DNA of 64,000 nt, from assembly GCA_002070275.1 (NCBI GenBank), contig MWCY01000001.1:62001-126000 (forward strand), given 5' to 3'. The notes below the pieces were generated by a model. That model was not told where the DNA came from. It was given only the letters and a program-made list of their open reading frames with translations, and did no database searches. Shown here one piece after another: positions 41,015-49,824 of this stretch (positions are counted from its first letter, which is position 1; every line of letters starts with the position of its first letter). The position numbers were made by a program, and so were the translations under genes. Origin of the DNA: Candidatus Hydrogenedentes bacterium ADurb.Bin170. Lineage in GTDB: Bacteria; Hydrogenedentota; Hydrogenedentia; Hydrogenedentales; CAITNO01.

Positions 41015-42039
41015 CCCGATCTGTACGTATTATCAGCGTTTTTCTGGCGCTTTCTCTCTTCTTCGGTCTGGCAGTTTCCTTTCTTCGTCTGGCTGATACG
41101 CAGAGGCGCACCCTGGCAACGGATGAAGTCCTTTATCTGCCCAATGAAAAATTGCTCACCTATTTCACAGCGGGTCTGAATTGTGTTATCGCCGACTTTA
41201 TCTGGCTTCACTGCATCCAATATACAGCTCATGAACACAGGGGCAAGCGGGTTTTCAAATGGATGGAGCATATGCTGACAACGGCGACACGGCTGGATCC
41301 ATACTACGTTGCCGTCTATCGCTTCGGCGCCATGTTTCTCGCTGCTTTACGTGCCGACCCTGAAGCCAGCCTGTCGCTTGCCTATGCCGGAATTTCCATT
41401 AATCCTCATGCCTGGCAGCTTCCGTATGAAGCGGCAATGGTCTACCTGCTGAACAAAGGTGAAGAGCCGAATTCCAAATATCTTGCTACGAAGCTGTTAA
41501 CGCTGGCGACGGCAACAGGCAGGGCGCCGGGCGGGATTGTAAACTTAACGGCGAAATTACAGGACGAATTTAATCTGCTCGAAGTGGAGCAGGGCATGTG
41601 GCAGGAAATGGCTGCCAGCCCGGACAGTTTTTTAAGCGAACTGGGACAGAGAAAATTGATCGAGATAGAACTGCGCAAAATTTGCGGTGTTCTGGATAAG
41701 CAGGCGCAGCGGTTTTATCAGGAAAAGGGCCGTTATCCCGCCTCTCTGGAGACTCTTCTTCAGGCAGGCATGATCCCGTATCTGCCTGAAGATCCGCTGG
41801 GCGGTACGTTTTTTCTGGATGATGCCGGAAAATCTTATAACACGACGCTGCTTGAAGATGAGGTTATACGCGCCAGAAATACACTGATTAACGCTGTGGA
41901 CAGGTATCATGCGAAGCACATCGCTTACCCAACTTCCCTGCAGGCGCTGGTGGAAGCAGGGGAGCTTAATGAAATTCCGGCGCATCCTTACCCCGGGAAG
42001 CACTGGGAGTATGATCCGTTTTCCGGTGAAGTGAATTAG
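41011..42039 (+). CDS. membrane-anchored TPR-like protein coupled to the ABC exporter
   Basis: A 342-residue protein of unknown function. Residues 6-28 form an uncleaved signal anchor. A conserved-looking stretch follows with VLYLPNEKLLTYFTAGLNCV near 45 and ADFIWLHCIQY, then TPR-like helices (about 85-150). The C-terminal third has two similar segments, FYQEKGRYPASLETLLQAG near 235 and YHAKHIAYPTSLQALVEAG near 300, each followed by a DP or HPYPG loop, reminiscent of the repeated motif of type II secretion pseudopilins. Its ATG overlaps the permease stop, so it is co-translated with the exporter and probably acts as an accessory protein on the periplasmic side. The role is inferred from position only. 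Confidence 0.7.
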   Translation: MTRSVRIISVFLALSLFFGLAVSFLRLADTQRRTLATDEVLYLPNEKLLTYFTAGLNCVIADFIWLHCIQYTAHEHRGKRVFKWMEHMLTTATRLDPYYVAVYRFGAMFLAALRADPEASLSLAYAGISINPHAWQLPYEAAMVYLLNKGEEPNSKYLATKLLTLATATGRAPGGIVNLTAKLQDEFNLLEVEQGMWQEMAASPDSFLSELGQRKLIEIELRKICGVLDKQAQRFYQEKGRYPASLETLLQAGMIPYLPEDPLGGTFFLDDAGKSYNTTLLEDEVIRARNTLINAVDRYHAKHIAYPTSLQALVEAGELNEIPAHPYPGKHWEYDPFSGEVN

Positions 42040-42169
42040 CGTTTCTCCCGAAAGGATGAGCACTTCTGTCCTGCAGACAAAAGATTTCCCGAATTCCTTT
42101 CTCTGTATCGATTTTTGTTGTGAAAGCAGTAACTGATGAAAGAGGGGCAGCCCCTCTCCGGACAACCAG

Positions 42170-43873
42170 ATGACACGTTATGAAGAAAAGCCCGTTATTG
42201 TTCAGTCAGACAGATCCATACTGCTCGAAACGGACGGGCCGTTATTCGAAGAGGCAAGGGATTGCCTGGCCGCTTTTTCCGAGCTGGTTAAATCGCCGGA
42301 GCATATCCACACATACAAATTAAGCCCGCTCGCGCTATGGAATGCCGCTTCTCTGGGCCTGTCTGCCACTGAGGTGGTTGATTCGCTTAAACGCTTCAGC
42401 CGCTATGAAATACCGCAGAATATTCTTGCGGATATTCAGGATCAGATGTCCCGTTACGGGCGCATCAAGCTGTATCGCAAGGATGACGGCGGTCTTGTGC
42501 TGTCAGCAGATCATCCGCTGCTTATCCGTGAATTGCTCAGCCATCGGCAGATTAAAGATCTGGTTTTTCCGGCAGAAGACACGCATACCCTTTCTGTCAA
42601 AGCGGAAAACCGGGGAAATCTGAAGTCGGCGCTTATAAAAATAGGATTTCCTGTTGAAGATCTTGCGGGCTATGCTGACGGTGCGCCGCTGGAAATAGCG
42701 GTTCGGGAAACAACACTTTCCGGACGGCCTTTCGGCCTGCGCCAGTATCAGAAAGAATCTGTGGATGCCTTCTATCTGAATGGATCCAATCAGGGCGGAA
42801 GCGGTGTGATTGTGCTGCCCTGCGGTGCAGGCAAAACCATCGTCGCTATCGGCGCCATAGCGGCAGTCAAAAGCCATACCCTTATCCTTGCCACCAATAC
42901 GGTAGCGCTTCGCCAGTGGAAAAGCGAGCTGCTGGATAAGACCACATTGCGTGAAGATGACATCGGGGAGTACAGCGGCGACAAAAAAGAAGTGCGGCCT
43001 GTAACGATTGCGACCTATCAGGTGCTGACTTACCGCAAAACAAAAAACAGTCCATTCACACACTTTGATCTGTTTGACAAAGCGCTGTGGGGGCTCGTGG
43101 TCTATGACGAAGTGCACACCCTTCCGGCGCCGGTTTTTCGGGCGACGGCTTCCATTCAGGCAAAGCGCCGGCTGGGGCTCACTGCCACGCTGGTTCGTGA
43201 AGACGGTCAGGAAGAGGAAGTGTTCAGTCTGATCGGCCCAAAAAAATATGATGTGCCCTGGAAGGTTCTGGAAAAACAGGGCTGGATTGCAGAAGCGGCT
43301 TGTGCCGAAATTCGTGTGCCTTTGCCTGATAACCTGCGGTTCGAATATGCGGTGGCCCCGAAAAGGAACAAATTCAGAATCGCTTCCACCAATCCTGAAA
43401 AGATAGTGCTGTGCGAAAAACTGATTGAAAGCCATAAAGAAGACAATATTCTCGTTATAGGTCAGTACCTGAGCCAGTTGAAAGAAATTGCACGGCACTT
43501 CAAGGCACCCATCATTACAGGGCAGACGCCGGTAGGCAGACGGCAGGAACTTTATGCCGCATTTCGAAAAGGAGACATCAAACTGATCATTGTATCCAAA
43601 GTCGCTAATTTTGCCATTGATCTTCCTGATGCCAATGTGGCAATTCAGGTGAGCGGCACCTTCGGTTCGCGGCAGGAGGAAGCGCAGCGGCTGGGGCGTA
43701 TCCTGCGGCCCAAAGTCTCGGCATCCCCTCAGGCGTGCTTTTACTCTCTGGTCAGTAAAGATACCTGTGATCAGGATTTTGCATTGAAGCGTCAGATGTT
43801 TTTGACTGAGCAGGGATACCAGTACAGGATCGTGGAAGCGGCACGACTGGATGAGTTCATGCAGGGCGAATAA
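42170..43873 (+). CDS. XPB/Rad25-like superfamily 2 DNA helicase
   Basis: A 567-residue bacterial XPB homologue, a DNA translocase/helicase that in other organisms works in repair or transcription initiation. The N-terminal 200 residues include a domain like the XPB DNA-binding region. The helicase core has LPCGAGKTIVAIGAI (Walker A, about 222), VVYDEVHTLPAPVF (DEVH box) and TATLVREDGQEEEV with the XPB-specific RED motif, followed by IGPKKYDVPWKVLE. The C-terminal helicase lobe has VIGQYLSQLKEIARHF and QRLGRILRPKVS. It precedes a HAD phosphatase by 1 bp. The gene stands 130 bp after the ABC set, probably as a separate unit. Confidence 0.92.
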   Translation: MTRYEEKPVIVQSDRSILLETDGPLFEEARDCLAAFSELVKSPEHIHTYKLSPLALWNAASLGLSATEVVDSLKRFSRYEIPQNILADIQDQMSRYGRIKLYRKDDGGLVLSADHPLLIRELLSHRQIKDLVFPAEDTHTLSVKAENRGNLKSALIKIGFPVEDLAGYADGAPLEIAVRETTLSGRPFGLRQYQKESVDAFYLNGSNQGGSGVIVLPCGAGKTIVAIGAIAAVKSHTLILATNTVALRQWKSELLDKTTLREDDIGEYSGDKKEVRPVTIATYQVLTYRKTKNSPFTHFDLFDKALWGLVVYDEVHTLPAPVFRATASIQAKRRLGLTATLVREDGQEEEVFSLIGPKKYDVPWKVLEKQGWIAEAACAEIRVPLPDNLRFEYAVAPKRNKFRIASTNPEKIVLCEKLIESHKEDNILVIGQYLSQLKEIARHFKAPIITGQTPVGRRQELYAAFRKGDIKLIIVSKVANFAIDLPDANVAIQVSGTFGSRQEEAQRLGRILRPKVSASPQACFYSLVSKDTCDQDFALKRQMFLTEQGYQYRIVEAARLDEFMQGE

Positions 43874-43874
43874 A

Positions 43875-44540
43875 ATGGCTGACTCTTTGCACACAGAAAT
43901 TCCGTTGCTTCTTTTCGATTATGATGGTGTGATCGCCGATTCTTTTCAGGTGTATTTTGAAGAATTTCTTAAGGCATGCGCTCAGATGGGCTATGGTCAG
44001 TTCAATTCACGGGAAAGTTTTCTGAAACTCTTTGACAGAAACCTGCTGGTTCAGGCGCTTCGTGCCGGGTTTTCACTGACCCAACTAAAAAAACTGGCCG
44101 TTGATTTTATGCCGCAAATGGAAAAGGCAAATGCCCGGATCAGTCCCTTTCCCGAGATGCCTGCGATTCTGGCGACACTAAGTGCCCGGTTCCCGACGAT
44201 TATCATTACTTCCAATGCAACTGCTGTAGTGCAGAAATTTGTTGCCGACCATGGGCTTGCCCTGATCTATGATGCGATTGGAAGCGACATCGAACCCAGT
44301 AAAGTCAAAAGAATCCGGCGCGCACGAAGACTTTTTCCGGCGCATAAACCCTATTATATCGGTGATACCCGGGGGGATATGCTTGAGGCACGAAGAGCGG
44401 GGGCTGTGGCGGTCGGTGCAGGCTGGGGCTGGCATGATACAGCCCGATTACGCAGCGGTAAAGCGGCTCACATTGTAGACACACCGGCGGGGCTTCTGGA
44501 GTTTTTTCAGAGGCAGATACATTATCGGGGTAGTTCCTGA
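43875..44540 (+). CDS. HAD-superfamily hydrolase
   Basis: A 221-residue phosphatase of the phosphoglycolate-phosphatase-like group. The motif I nucleophile is LLFDYDGVIADSF (about 11-23), motif II is IIITSNATAVVQ near 112, and motif IV is YYIGDTRGDMLEARRAG near 160, with a conserved Lys between them. The small helical cap lies between motifs I and II. The ATG at 43875 follows the XPB stop by 1 bp, so the two are coupled. The substrate is unknown. Its end overlaps the convergent PPTase gene by 19 bp. Confidence 0.87.
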   Translation: MADSLHTEIPLLLFDYDGVIADSFQVYFEEFLKACAQMGYGQFNSRESFLKLFDRNLLVQALRAGFSLTQLKKLAVDFMPQMEKANARISPFPEMPAILATLSARFPTIIITSNATAVVQKFVADHGLALIYDAIGSDIEPSKVKRIRRARRLFPAHKPYYIGDTRGDMLEARRAGAVAVGAGWGWHDTARLRSGKAAHIVDTPAGLLEFFQRQIHYRGSS

Positions 44541-45274
44541 TCCGGATACAGAATGACATCGGCCTTGAGCCTGTGCAGCAGCGGGGTGCTCCCCCCTTTA
44601 CATCGGGCAAGGCACCCGATATAGCCTTCATCAACCCAAAAATGATTCAGAACCGTTGTGTCTTTTTCCGGTGCACTTTTTTGCAGCTCCGCCTTGAGAT
44701 AAGGCAGCAGGGCGGGTGCCATCTCCAGTTTAAAGCGTGCTTCCAGCGCTGTCCAGCAGGCGGTAAAAAACAGGGACTCTCTTTCAGCATCATTTTCAAA
44801 CTGTACCAGCTGTGCCTGCCAGCGGGGCGGAAATAATTTCGCCGCAACCGAAGGGTATTGTGCGGGGCTGCTTAATTTCTCCACATCCACTCCCGATACT
44901 TCCTGTCCGAGCGCCACGACGACCCAGATGCCGCAATGGCTGGTTGTCATTTCCATCCGGGTATCGCCGAAATGCTGCTGGAGGAAGGCGCGCATGAGAT
45001 AGGCCATGCTCTTATGTCTTTTGCTTTTTTCATCCGAATAGTTTGTGAGATGCCGGCGCTGACGCATCGGAAGTTTCTGAAAAGCAGGAGATTTTTCAAT
45101 ATCTCTGAAATGAGAAATCGCTGTGCTGACAATCAAAAGGTTGTCCCCTTTGAATGTGTGTGCAGGCGGCAGTCCTTCCTGCCAGCAGGAAGGCATAATC
45201 TGCCATGCGTCTTTTCCATTTACCCATGAGAAAGATTCAGGTGTGCTGCTGTCGGGGCGGATAAAAGAGTCCAT
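44522..45274 (-). CDS. 4'-phosphopantetheinyl transferase superfamily protein
   Basis: Transfers phosphopantetheine from CoA to a serine of acyl or peptidyl carrier proteins. The 250-residue Sfp-like length fits. The metal-binding motif GVDVEKL lies near residue 118, and FFTACWTALEARFKLEM near 170 contains the second conserved acid and the Lys of the WxxKEA-like region. I chose the ATG at 45274, directly after the GntR stop (TAAGATG); a TTG at 45298 would overlap. No carrier-protein or synthase gene is in the window, so its client is unknown. Confidence 0.8.
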   Translation of the reverse strand: MDSFIRPDSSTPESFSWVNGKDAWQIMPSCWQEGLPPAHTFKGDNLLIVSTAISHFRDIEKSPAFQKLPMRQRRHLTNYSDEKSKRHKSMAYLMRAFLQQHFGDTRMEMTTSHCGIWVVVALGQEVSGVDVEKLSSPAQYPSVAAKLFPPRWQAQLVQFENDAERESLFFTACWTALEARFKLEMAPALLPYLKAELQKSAPEKDTTVLNHFWVDEGYIGCLARCKGGSTPLLHRLKADVILYPDQELPR

Positions 45275-45275
45275 C

Positions 45276-45683
45276 TTATTTCCGGTTTGGTTCCGCAAGA
45301 AGACTGCGGATCAGGTCAAAGATTTCGTTTTCCGAAAGGCCTGCTTTCAGGGCATCGGCCAAAGATTTTCGGAATGCTGTGTGAATTTGTGCGAATGCTT
45401 CTGCTTTCCCTTTTTCAATCGCCTGATCGCTTAAAAACACACCGACGCCCCGTTGTACTGTAATCATGTTTTTTTCTTTCAGCAGGCGATAGGCGCGCGC
45501 GGCAGTATTCATATTCACCTTTAAATGCCGGGCGAGCTCACGGGTCGAAGGCAGTTGGTCTCCCGGCTGCAAGGTTCCGGACAGTAGACACAAAGCAACT
45601 AGAAAAACAATTTGCCGGTAAATGGGCAACGGCTCTTTGGTGCTGACAGAACCCAGGCAGGCAGGAATCTCTTTTTGATACAT
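45276..45683 (-). CDS. GntR-family transcriptional regulator (YtrA-type)
   Basis: A 135-residue protein with a winged helix (about 18-85): PIYRQIVFLVALCLLSGTLQ, then DQLPSTRELARHLKVNMNTA and AYRLLKEKNMITVQRGVGVF. The remaining 50 residues form one helical tail without a sugar- or ligand-binding domain, as in the short YtrA subfamily. Members often repress an adjacent ABC or metabolic gene. Here it lies between lnt and the PPTase, and its target is unknown. Confidence 0.88.
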   Translation of the reverse strand: MYQKEIPACLGSVSTKEPLPIYRQIVFLVALCLLSGTLQPGDQLPSTRELARHLKVNMNTAARAYRLLKEKNMITVQRGVGVFLSDQAIEKGKAEAFAQIHTAFRKSLADALKAGLSENEIFDLIRSLLAEPNRK

Positions 45684-45712
45684 GGCGAAAAGATCTCTGA
45701 AGACAGCAGGCC

Positions 45713-47449
45713 TTATTCTTCTTTAGCTTTTGGTTTGGACGCCGGTTTTCGGGCGGCAGCTTTCTTTTTTGGCGGTGCTTTTGCTTTTGCCTTTGCTCCG
45801 GTCTGTGTTCCGGCTGATACGCTGCCGCTGTCAGCAGGAGATTCCCGCACATCCTGTGCTTCAGAAGTTTCCCCTTCGAGCAGGGAAAAAAGACTGCTTT
45901 GCCTGAACTGCCGCCACGCTATCAGCAGGAAGCCCAATCCGAAAAGGAGCCAGGGAAGAAATACAGGACCGCCCGGCAAAAGCCGCCGGGCAGGTGCTGC
46001 CACCGGAAAAGCATCAACAAAGCGTTTCATTACCACATGCTCGGGTTGTGTTTTCTCAGTCCAGTCCAGCAAAGCACCGCGGGAATCAACTGTGTGATGT
46101 ACGGTATGAAAACGTCCGTAGGGATCAAAAACCCCGGACACACCTGTGTTGGCGCTGTGCAGCAGAGGCAGGCCTGTTTCAATTGCCCGCATTCGCGCAA
46201 TTTCCAGTTCCTGGAGGATAGCATTGGAATTGCCAAACCACGCCAGATTGGTCACTACGATAAGCGCATCGGCGCCTTTCTGCCGCAATGTTTCCGCCAT
46301 CGGTCCGAAGAGCACTTCAAAGCAAATGAGTGGCGCAAGCTTCCTTCCATGCAGAGAAAATACCTGCTGTTCCTTGCCGGCGGTGATGCCGCCGAAGGCA
46401 ATTCTGCTGACGAAAGGAATATAATTTTCCAGGGGAATATATTCACCGAAAGCGGCGAGACGAATTTTATCGTAGCAGCCCGCTTCTTTACCGTTCGGAT
46501 CGAAGAGCACACTTGAGTTGTAGCTATCCCCCGTCGAGGGATCGTCCCGGACAGTTCCTGTGAAAATATAGGTTCCGGCGGTTCGGGCAATGTCCGAGAG
46601 TGCTTCGTGAAACAGCGGGATTTTATAGTCGACTGTAAGCAGCGCTTCCGGCCATATTACGATGTCCGCTTTTTTGTGGTTTACCAGAGACTGGGTGAGG
46701 TTGCCGGTTTTGCGCAGCATTTCGCCGTAATAATCAGAATCCCACTTCATTTCCTGTGAAAAATTAGGCTGAATAATTCCGGCATTCAGCGGGAGCGACT
46801 CATAATCTGCCTCCTGAAACAGGAAATAGCCGCCTGCGGTCAGTCCGCCGAGAAGCAGAATAACAGAGAGGATGCGCAACACAAAATGTTGTCTTTCGGT
46901 GTAGATCTTGGCAATCAGTGTGTTGATCAGCACCAGAAAAAAGGAAAGAAGAGAAACGCTGCCAATGGAGGCAAACTGTGCCACATAGCGATTTGCACCT
47001 TGTGTATAACCCAGCGCCGACCAACCGAATCCGGTAAAAAGACGTGCCTGCAGCAGTTCCATCCCAACCCAAAAGCAGGAAAAGCCTATTGCTGTTGTGT
47101 ATCTGCCCCCTGCGTCACGAAAATACACCCAGGCTCCCGCCGGAAGAAGCCAGAAGAGAGCAAGGATAAGACATAGCCCCTGCTGCGCAAGCACCGCCCA
47201 GCCGCCTGCCCAGAAAATGTTTGCCCAAAGCCACTGAAGCAGGATGGTATGAAAAAGCCAGCCGCAGAGAAAGAAGCGTCGCAGAGTCGATTTTGCTGTT
47301 CCTGTTTTGGTGTGTATCAGAAGCGGAACGAGTGCAAACAGGGCAAGCCGGTAACGATGGTACCGCGGAAACGCCAAAGAGAGCAGAAGCGCACTGAGCA
47401 GTACACCTGCTGCAGGGCGATATTTTTTTTTAATGATGGAAACTGCCAT
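45713..47449 (-). CDS. lnt: apolipoprotein N-acyltransferase with a Lys/Ala-rich tail
   Basis: Adds the third acyl chain to lipoproteins in the inner membrane. The 578-residue protein has six or more N-terminal membrane segments, then a nitrilase-like catalytic domain. The catalytic triad is visible in order: Glu in VIWPEALLTVDYK (near 232), Lys in CYDKIRLAAFGEYIPL (near 295) and Cys in LAPLICFEVLFGP (near 344). A last membrane segment lies near 485. The C-terminal 50 residues (GAKAKAKAPPKKKAAARKP) are an unusual Ala/Lys/Pro-rich extension of about 55 residues beyond normal Lnt; on the topology expected, it would be cytosolic. Its substrates probably include the lipoprotein at 54298. Confidence 0.9.
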   Translation of the reverse strand: MAVSIIKKKYRPAAGVLLSALLLSLAFPRYHRYRLALFALVPLLIHTKTGTAKSTLRRFFLCGWLFHTILLQWLWANIFWAGGWAVLAQQGLCLILALFWLLPAGAWVYFRDAGGRYTTAIGFSCFWVGMELLQARLFTGFGWSALGYTQGANRYVAQFASIGSVSLLSFFLVLINTLIAKIYTERQHFVLRILSVILLLGGLTAGGYFLFQEADYESLPLNAGIIQPNFSQEMKWDSDYYGEMLRKTGNLTQSLVNHKKADIVIWPEALLTVDYKIPLFHEALSDIARTAGTYIFTGTVRDDPSTGDSYNSSVLFDPNGKEAGCYDKIRLAAFGEYIPLENYIPFVSRIAFGGITAGKEQQVFSLHGRKLAPLICFEVLFGPMAETLRQKGADALIVVTNLAWFGNSNAILQELEIARMRAIETGLPLLHSANTGVSGVFDPYGRFHTVHHTVDSRGALLDWTEKTQPEHVVMKRFVDAFPVAAPARRLLPGGPVFLPWLLFGLGFLLIAWRQFRQSSLFSLLEGETSEAQDVRESPADSGSVSAGTQTGAKAKAKAPPKKKAAARKPASKPKAKEE

Positions 47450-47677
47450 ATTTTATTGACCGATCCTTAGCGAATTCCTGGCTGATGTGTAGTCTGTCGT
47501 TGTCAATCTAGTGAGATGTAATCATTTCTGATTTTCTGCTCCAGGAGGGCGGCTATTTGTATCCCTCACCTGCAAGCGGTTAAAGTAGTCATTGTAAGCA
47601 GAGCCCATGCTTACCCTGTCTTCAGGCGGTTGTGATGTACCCCGCTTATACCAATAACCCGTTCTTGTGGATACAGT

Positions 47678-48712
47678 ATGATAACACCCCCGGACATTTC
47701 AAGAAGAGAATTTATTGTGGGCACCGGCAGATTCTCGGCGGCGCTGGGTATGGTAGCGGTATGCGGAAATTTGCTGCCCCAAGCCGCCGCAGGCAATGGC
47801 TGTATTGTAATCGGAGCAGGCAGCCGGGGCGAATGCTGTCTGCAAACCCTGCTTCAATGCCGATATCCTGTTGCCGCGTTATATGACAAAGATACCGGAA
47901 GAGCGGAGCGTCTCTCGCGCGGATACGGCATTCCGTCGCTGGATGTCGCTGCTCCGGATAGATGGGCAGGGCGGCACCCTTTTATTCTCGCTGTGCCCTC
48001 TTCGGAAGTACCTGAACTTATCAGCGCGCTGAAGATGGAAGATGTGCCTGTTTTGCTTGATTTTTCCACAGAATCTTCAGTCCTCCATGTGCTAAGGATT
48101 CTGGCGGAGTGTTCACTGAAGAAGGCAGCGGCGGTTTTAACGGCAGTAAGTCCGGCCATTGAGGGGCTGCGCCGCTTTATCGCTCAGGAACGCCCCGGGC
48201 CTTTGCAAAGAATTCACTGTTCACAGGGTTGTTGTGAACAGACGCTTCTTCTTGAAAAGCATGTTCGCAGCCTTTTTATGATTCTTTCGCTTTGCTCCAA
48301 CGATGAAGTGAGCCGCTATTTTTCTGTTTATTCCGGCTGCACAGGGGGACAAAGCGATGCCCACAGCACGTTAATGAGCTCTTTGTCCTTTGTTTCCGGG
48401 CTGCAGGCCGAGTTGATTACAACTACTGCCGATACTGTGCCGCTTCGCATGACTTTTCGGGGAGAGAAAAAACGTATGCGGCTGGATGTTGCATCCTGTG
48501 CTGCAGCAATGCACTGTTTATCAATGGAGGAAGTGCGGATACGGAGTATTCACGACTGGTGTGCCACCTGGTATGAGAAAAAGTGCCTTGAAAGCACCCC
48601 GACAACGCATGCTACACTCTTGCTGTCAATGTTGCAGCAGTTGGGGCGTTCTGTCCCTATCGCAGAAATTTCCAACAATATTATTTTTCCCACCTACACC
48701 TGTAAGGCATGA
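47678..48712 (+). CDS. TAT-exported Gfo/Idh/MocA-like protein without the EKP motif
   Basis: A 344-residue exported protein. The N-terminus has a TAT signal, SRREFI (8-13), then a hydrophobic stretch ending near QAAAG. The mature part opens with a Rossmann glycine motif, CIVIGAGSRGECCLQ, and VAALYDKDTGRAERLSRGYG. The stretch that normally carries the catalytic Lys (EKP) reads VPVLLDFSTESSVLHV, so the enzyme may be inactive, may bind cofactor only, or may follow another chemistry. It is Cys-rich (12 or more cysteines), unusual for an exported protein. A TAT-exported sugar-isomerase-like protein follows 31 bp later, so the two likely act together outside the membrane. Confidence 0.75.
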   Translation: MITPPDISRREFIVGTGRFSAALGMVAVCGNLLPQAAAGNGCIVIGAGSRGECCLQTLLQCRYPVAALYDKDTGRAERLSRGYGIPSLDVAAPDRWAGRHPFILAVPSSEVPELISALKMEDVPVLLDFSTESSVLHVLRILAECSLKKAAAVLTAVSPAIEGLRRFIAQERPGPLQRIHCSQGCCEQTLLLEKHVRSLFMILSLCSNDEVSRYFSVYSGCTGGQSDAHSTLMSSLSFVSGLQAELITTTADTVPLRMTFRGEKKRMRLDVASCAAAMHCLSMEEVRIRSIHDWCATWYEKKCLESTPTTHATLLLSMLQQLGRSVPIAEISNNIIFPTYTCKA

Positions 48713-48743
48713 TCGCCTTTTGTCTTTTGAGAAAGGAAAAACC

Positions 48744-49712
48744 ATGGGTTCCAAACATGATTTAAACCGGCGTGATTTTTTTCGGGCTGCAGCGGTAACA
48801 GGCGGTGCTGTGCTGGGAGCAGGCGTTCTGACATCACCCTCTCCGGTTGAAGCCCGTGCGGAAAAACGGTATCAGGAGGGTGTGAGTCCCTGGCCGCTTG
48901 TGTTGAACACCAGCACCATACGTCCTGCCTCGCTGGAAGAGAAAATTCGTGTCACTGCCGAGGCGGGATGGGACGGAATAGAGCCCTGGATTAATGAGTT
49001 GAATACCTACGAAGAGGGCGGCGGTGATCTGAAAGAGTTGGGCGCACAAATCCGCGAGATGGGGCTTTACATTCCCAACATCATTGGTCTCTGGGATGCG
49101 ATGCCGGCGACAGAGGATGCGTTTAAGGAATCTCTGAAGGTCACCCGGGAACGTATGCGGCAGTGCGCAGCTGTAGGTTCTATTCATGTGGCAGCGATTC
49201 CTGCACCTGATCGCCCGGATTTTGATCTTGCTTACGGCGCGAAGCAATACAAAGAATTATTGAAAATCGGCCGTGAGGAATATGGAATAAAAGTGGCTTT
49301 TGAATTTGTCGGTTTTATGAAAGGGGTTCACCGCTTCGGTCAGGCGTGTGCTGTTGCCCTGGACGCCAATGACCGGGATGCCTGCCTGATCATGGACACG
49401 TTTCATCTGTTTCGGGGAGGTTCCGGCTTTGAAGGACTCAGCAAAGTGCAGGGCAGCCTCTTTGCCAATTTCCACTGGAATGATGTTCCGGGAGATGTGC
49501 CCCGGGAAGAGCAGGGCGATGAACATCGCCTGTATCCCGGAGACGGTACCCTGCCTTTGACTCAGGTGCTTCAGGATCTGAAAGCCACGGGATATGACAA
49601 GGCGCTTTCTCTGGAAATCTTCAATCGAAAATACTGGGAGCAGCCTGCTGAGCAAGTTGCCCGGGATGGATTGCAGAAGATGCGTGAATGTGTTGCGGCT
49701 GCGGAAGTATAA
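48744..49712 (+). CDS. TAT-exported xylose isomerase-like TIM-barrel protein
   Basis: A 322-residue sugar-phosphate isomerase/epimerase-type protein. The start at 48744 follows GAAAGG. The TAT signal is NRRDFFRAAAVTGGAVLGAG, with cleavage probably after PSPVEARA. The TIM barrel begins near 50 with WDGIEPWINELNTYE. The four metal ligands of the family appear as AFEFVGF, IMDTFHLF, NFHWNDVPG and SLEIFNRKYW. The fold is shared by epimerases, endonuclease IV and others, so the exact reaction is uncertain. Its TAT export and link to the preceding Gfo-like gene suggest periplasmic sugar processing, common in Planctomycetes and Lentisphaerae-like bacteria. Confidence 0.85.
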   Translation: MGSKHDLNRRDFFRAAAVTGGAVLGAGVLTSPSPVEARAEKRYQEGVSPWPLVLNTSTIRPASLEEKIRVTAEAGWDGIEPWINELNTYEEGGGDLKELGAQIREMGLYIPNIIGLWDAMPATEDAFKESLKVTRERMRQCAAVGSIHVAAIPAPDRPDFDLAYGAKQYKELLKIGREEYGIKVAFEFVGFMKGVHRFGQACAVALDANDRDACLIMDTFHLFRGGSGFEGLSKVQGSLFANFHWNDVPGDVPREEQGDEHRLYPGDGTLPLTQVLQDLKATGYDKALSLEIFNRKYWEQPAEQVARDGLQKMRECVAAAEV

Positions 49713-49824
49713 GAGCGCTTTCTGCCGCGTGCGCAGTTGGCTCATTTGCGGATACAGCGCAGACATGCATGCAAAAGGATATGCGGTGCACATTACGCAT
49801 CGGCTCCAAGGTACATGAAATTTG

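Noticed and set aside
42503-43894. 463-residue ORF antisense to the XPB helicase
   Set aside because: It covers all helicase motifs on the opposite strand and has no sensible start or motif.
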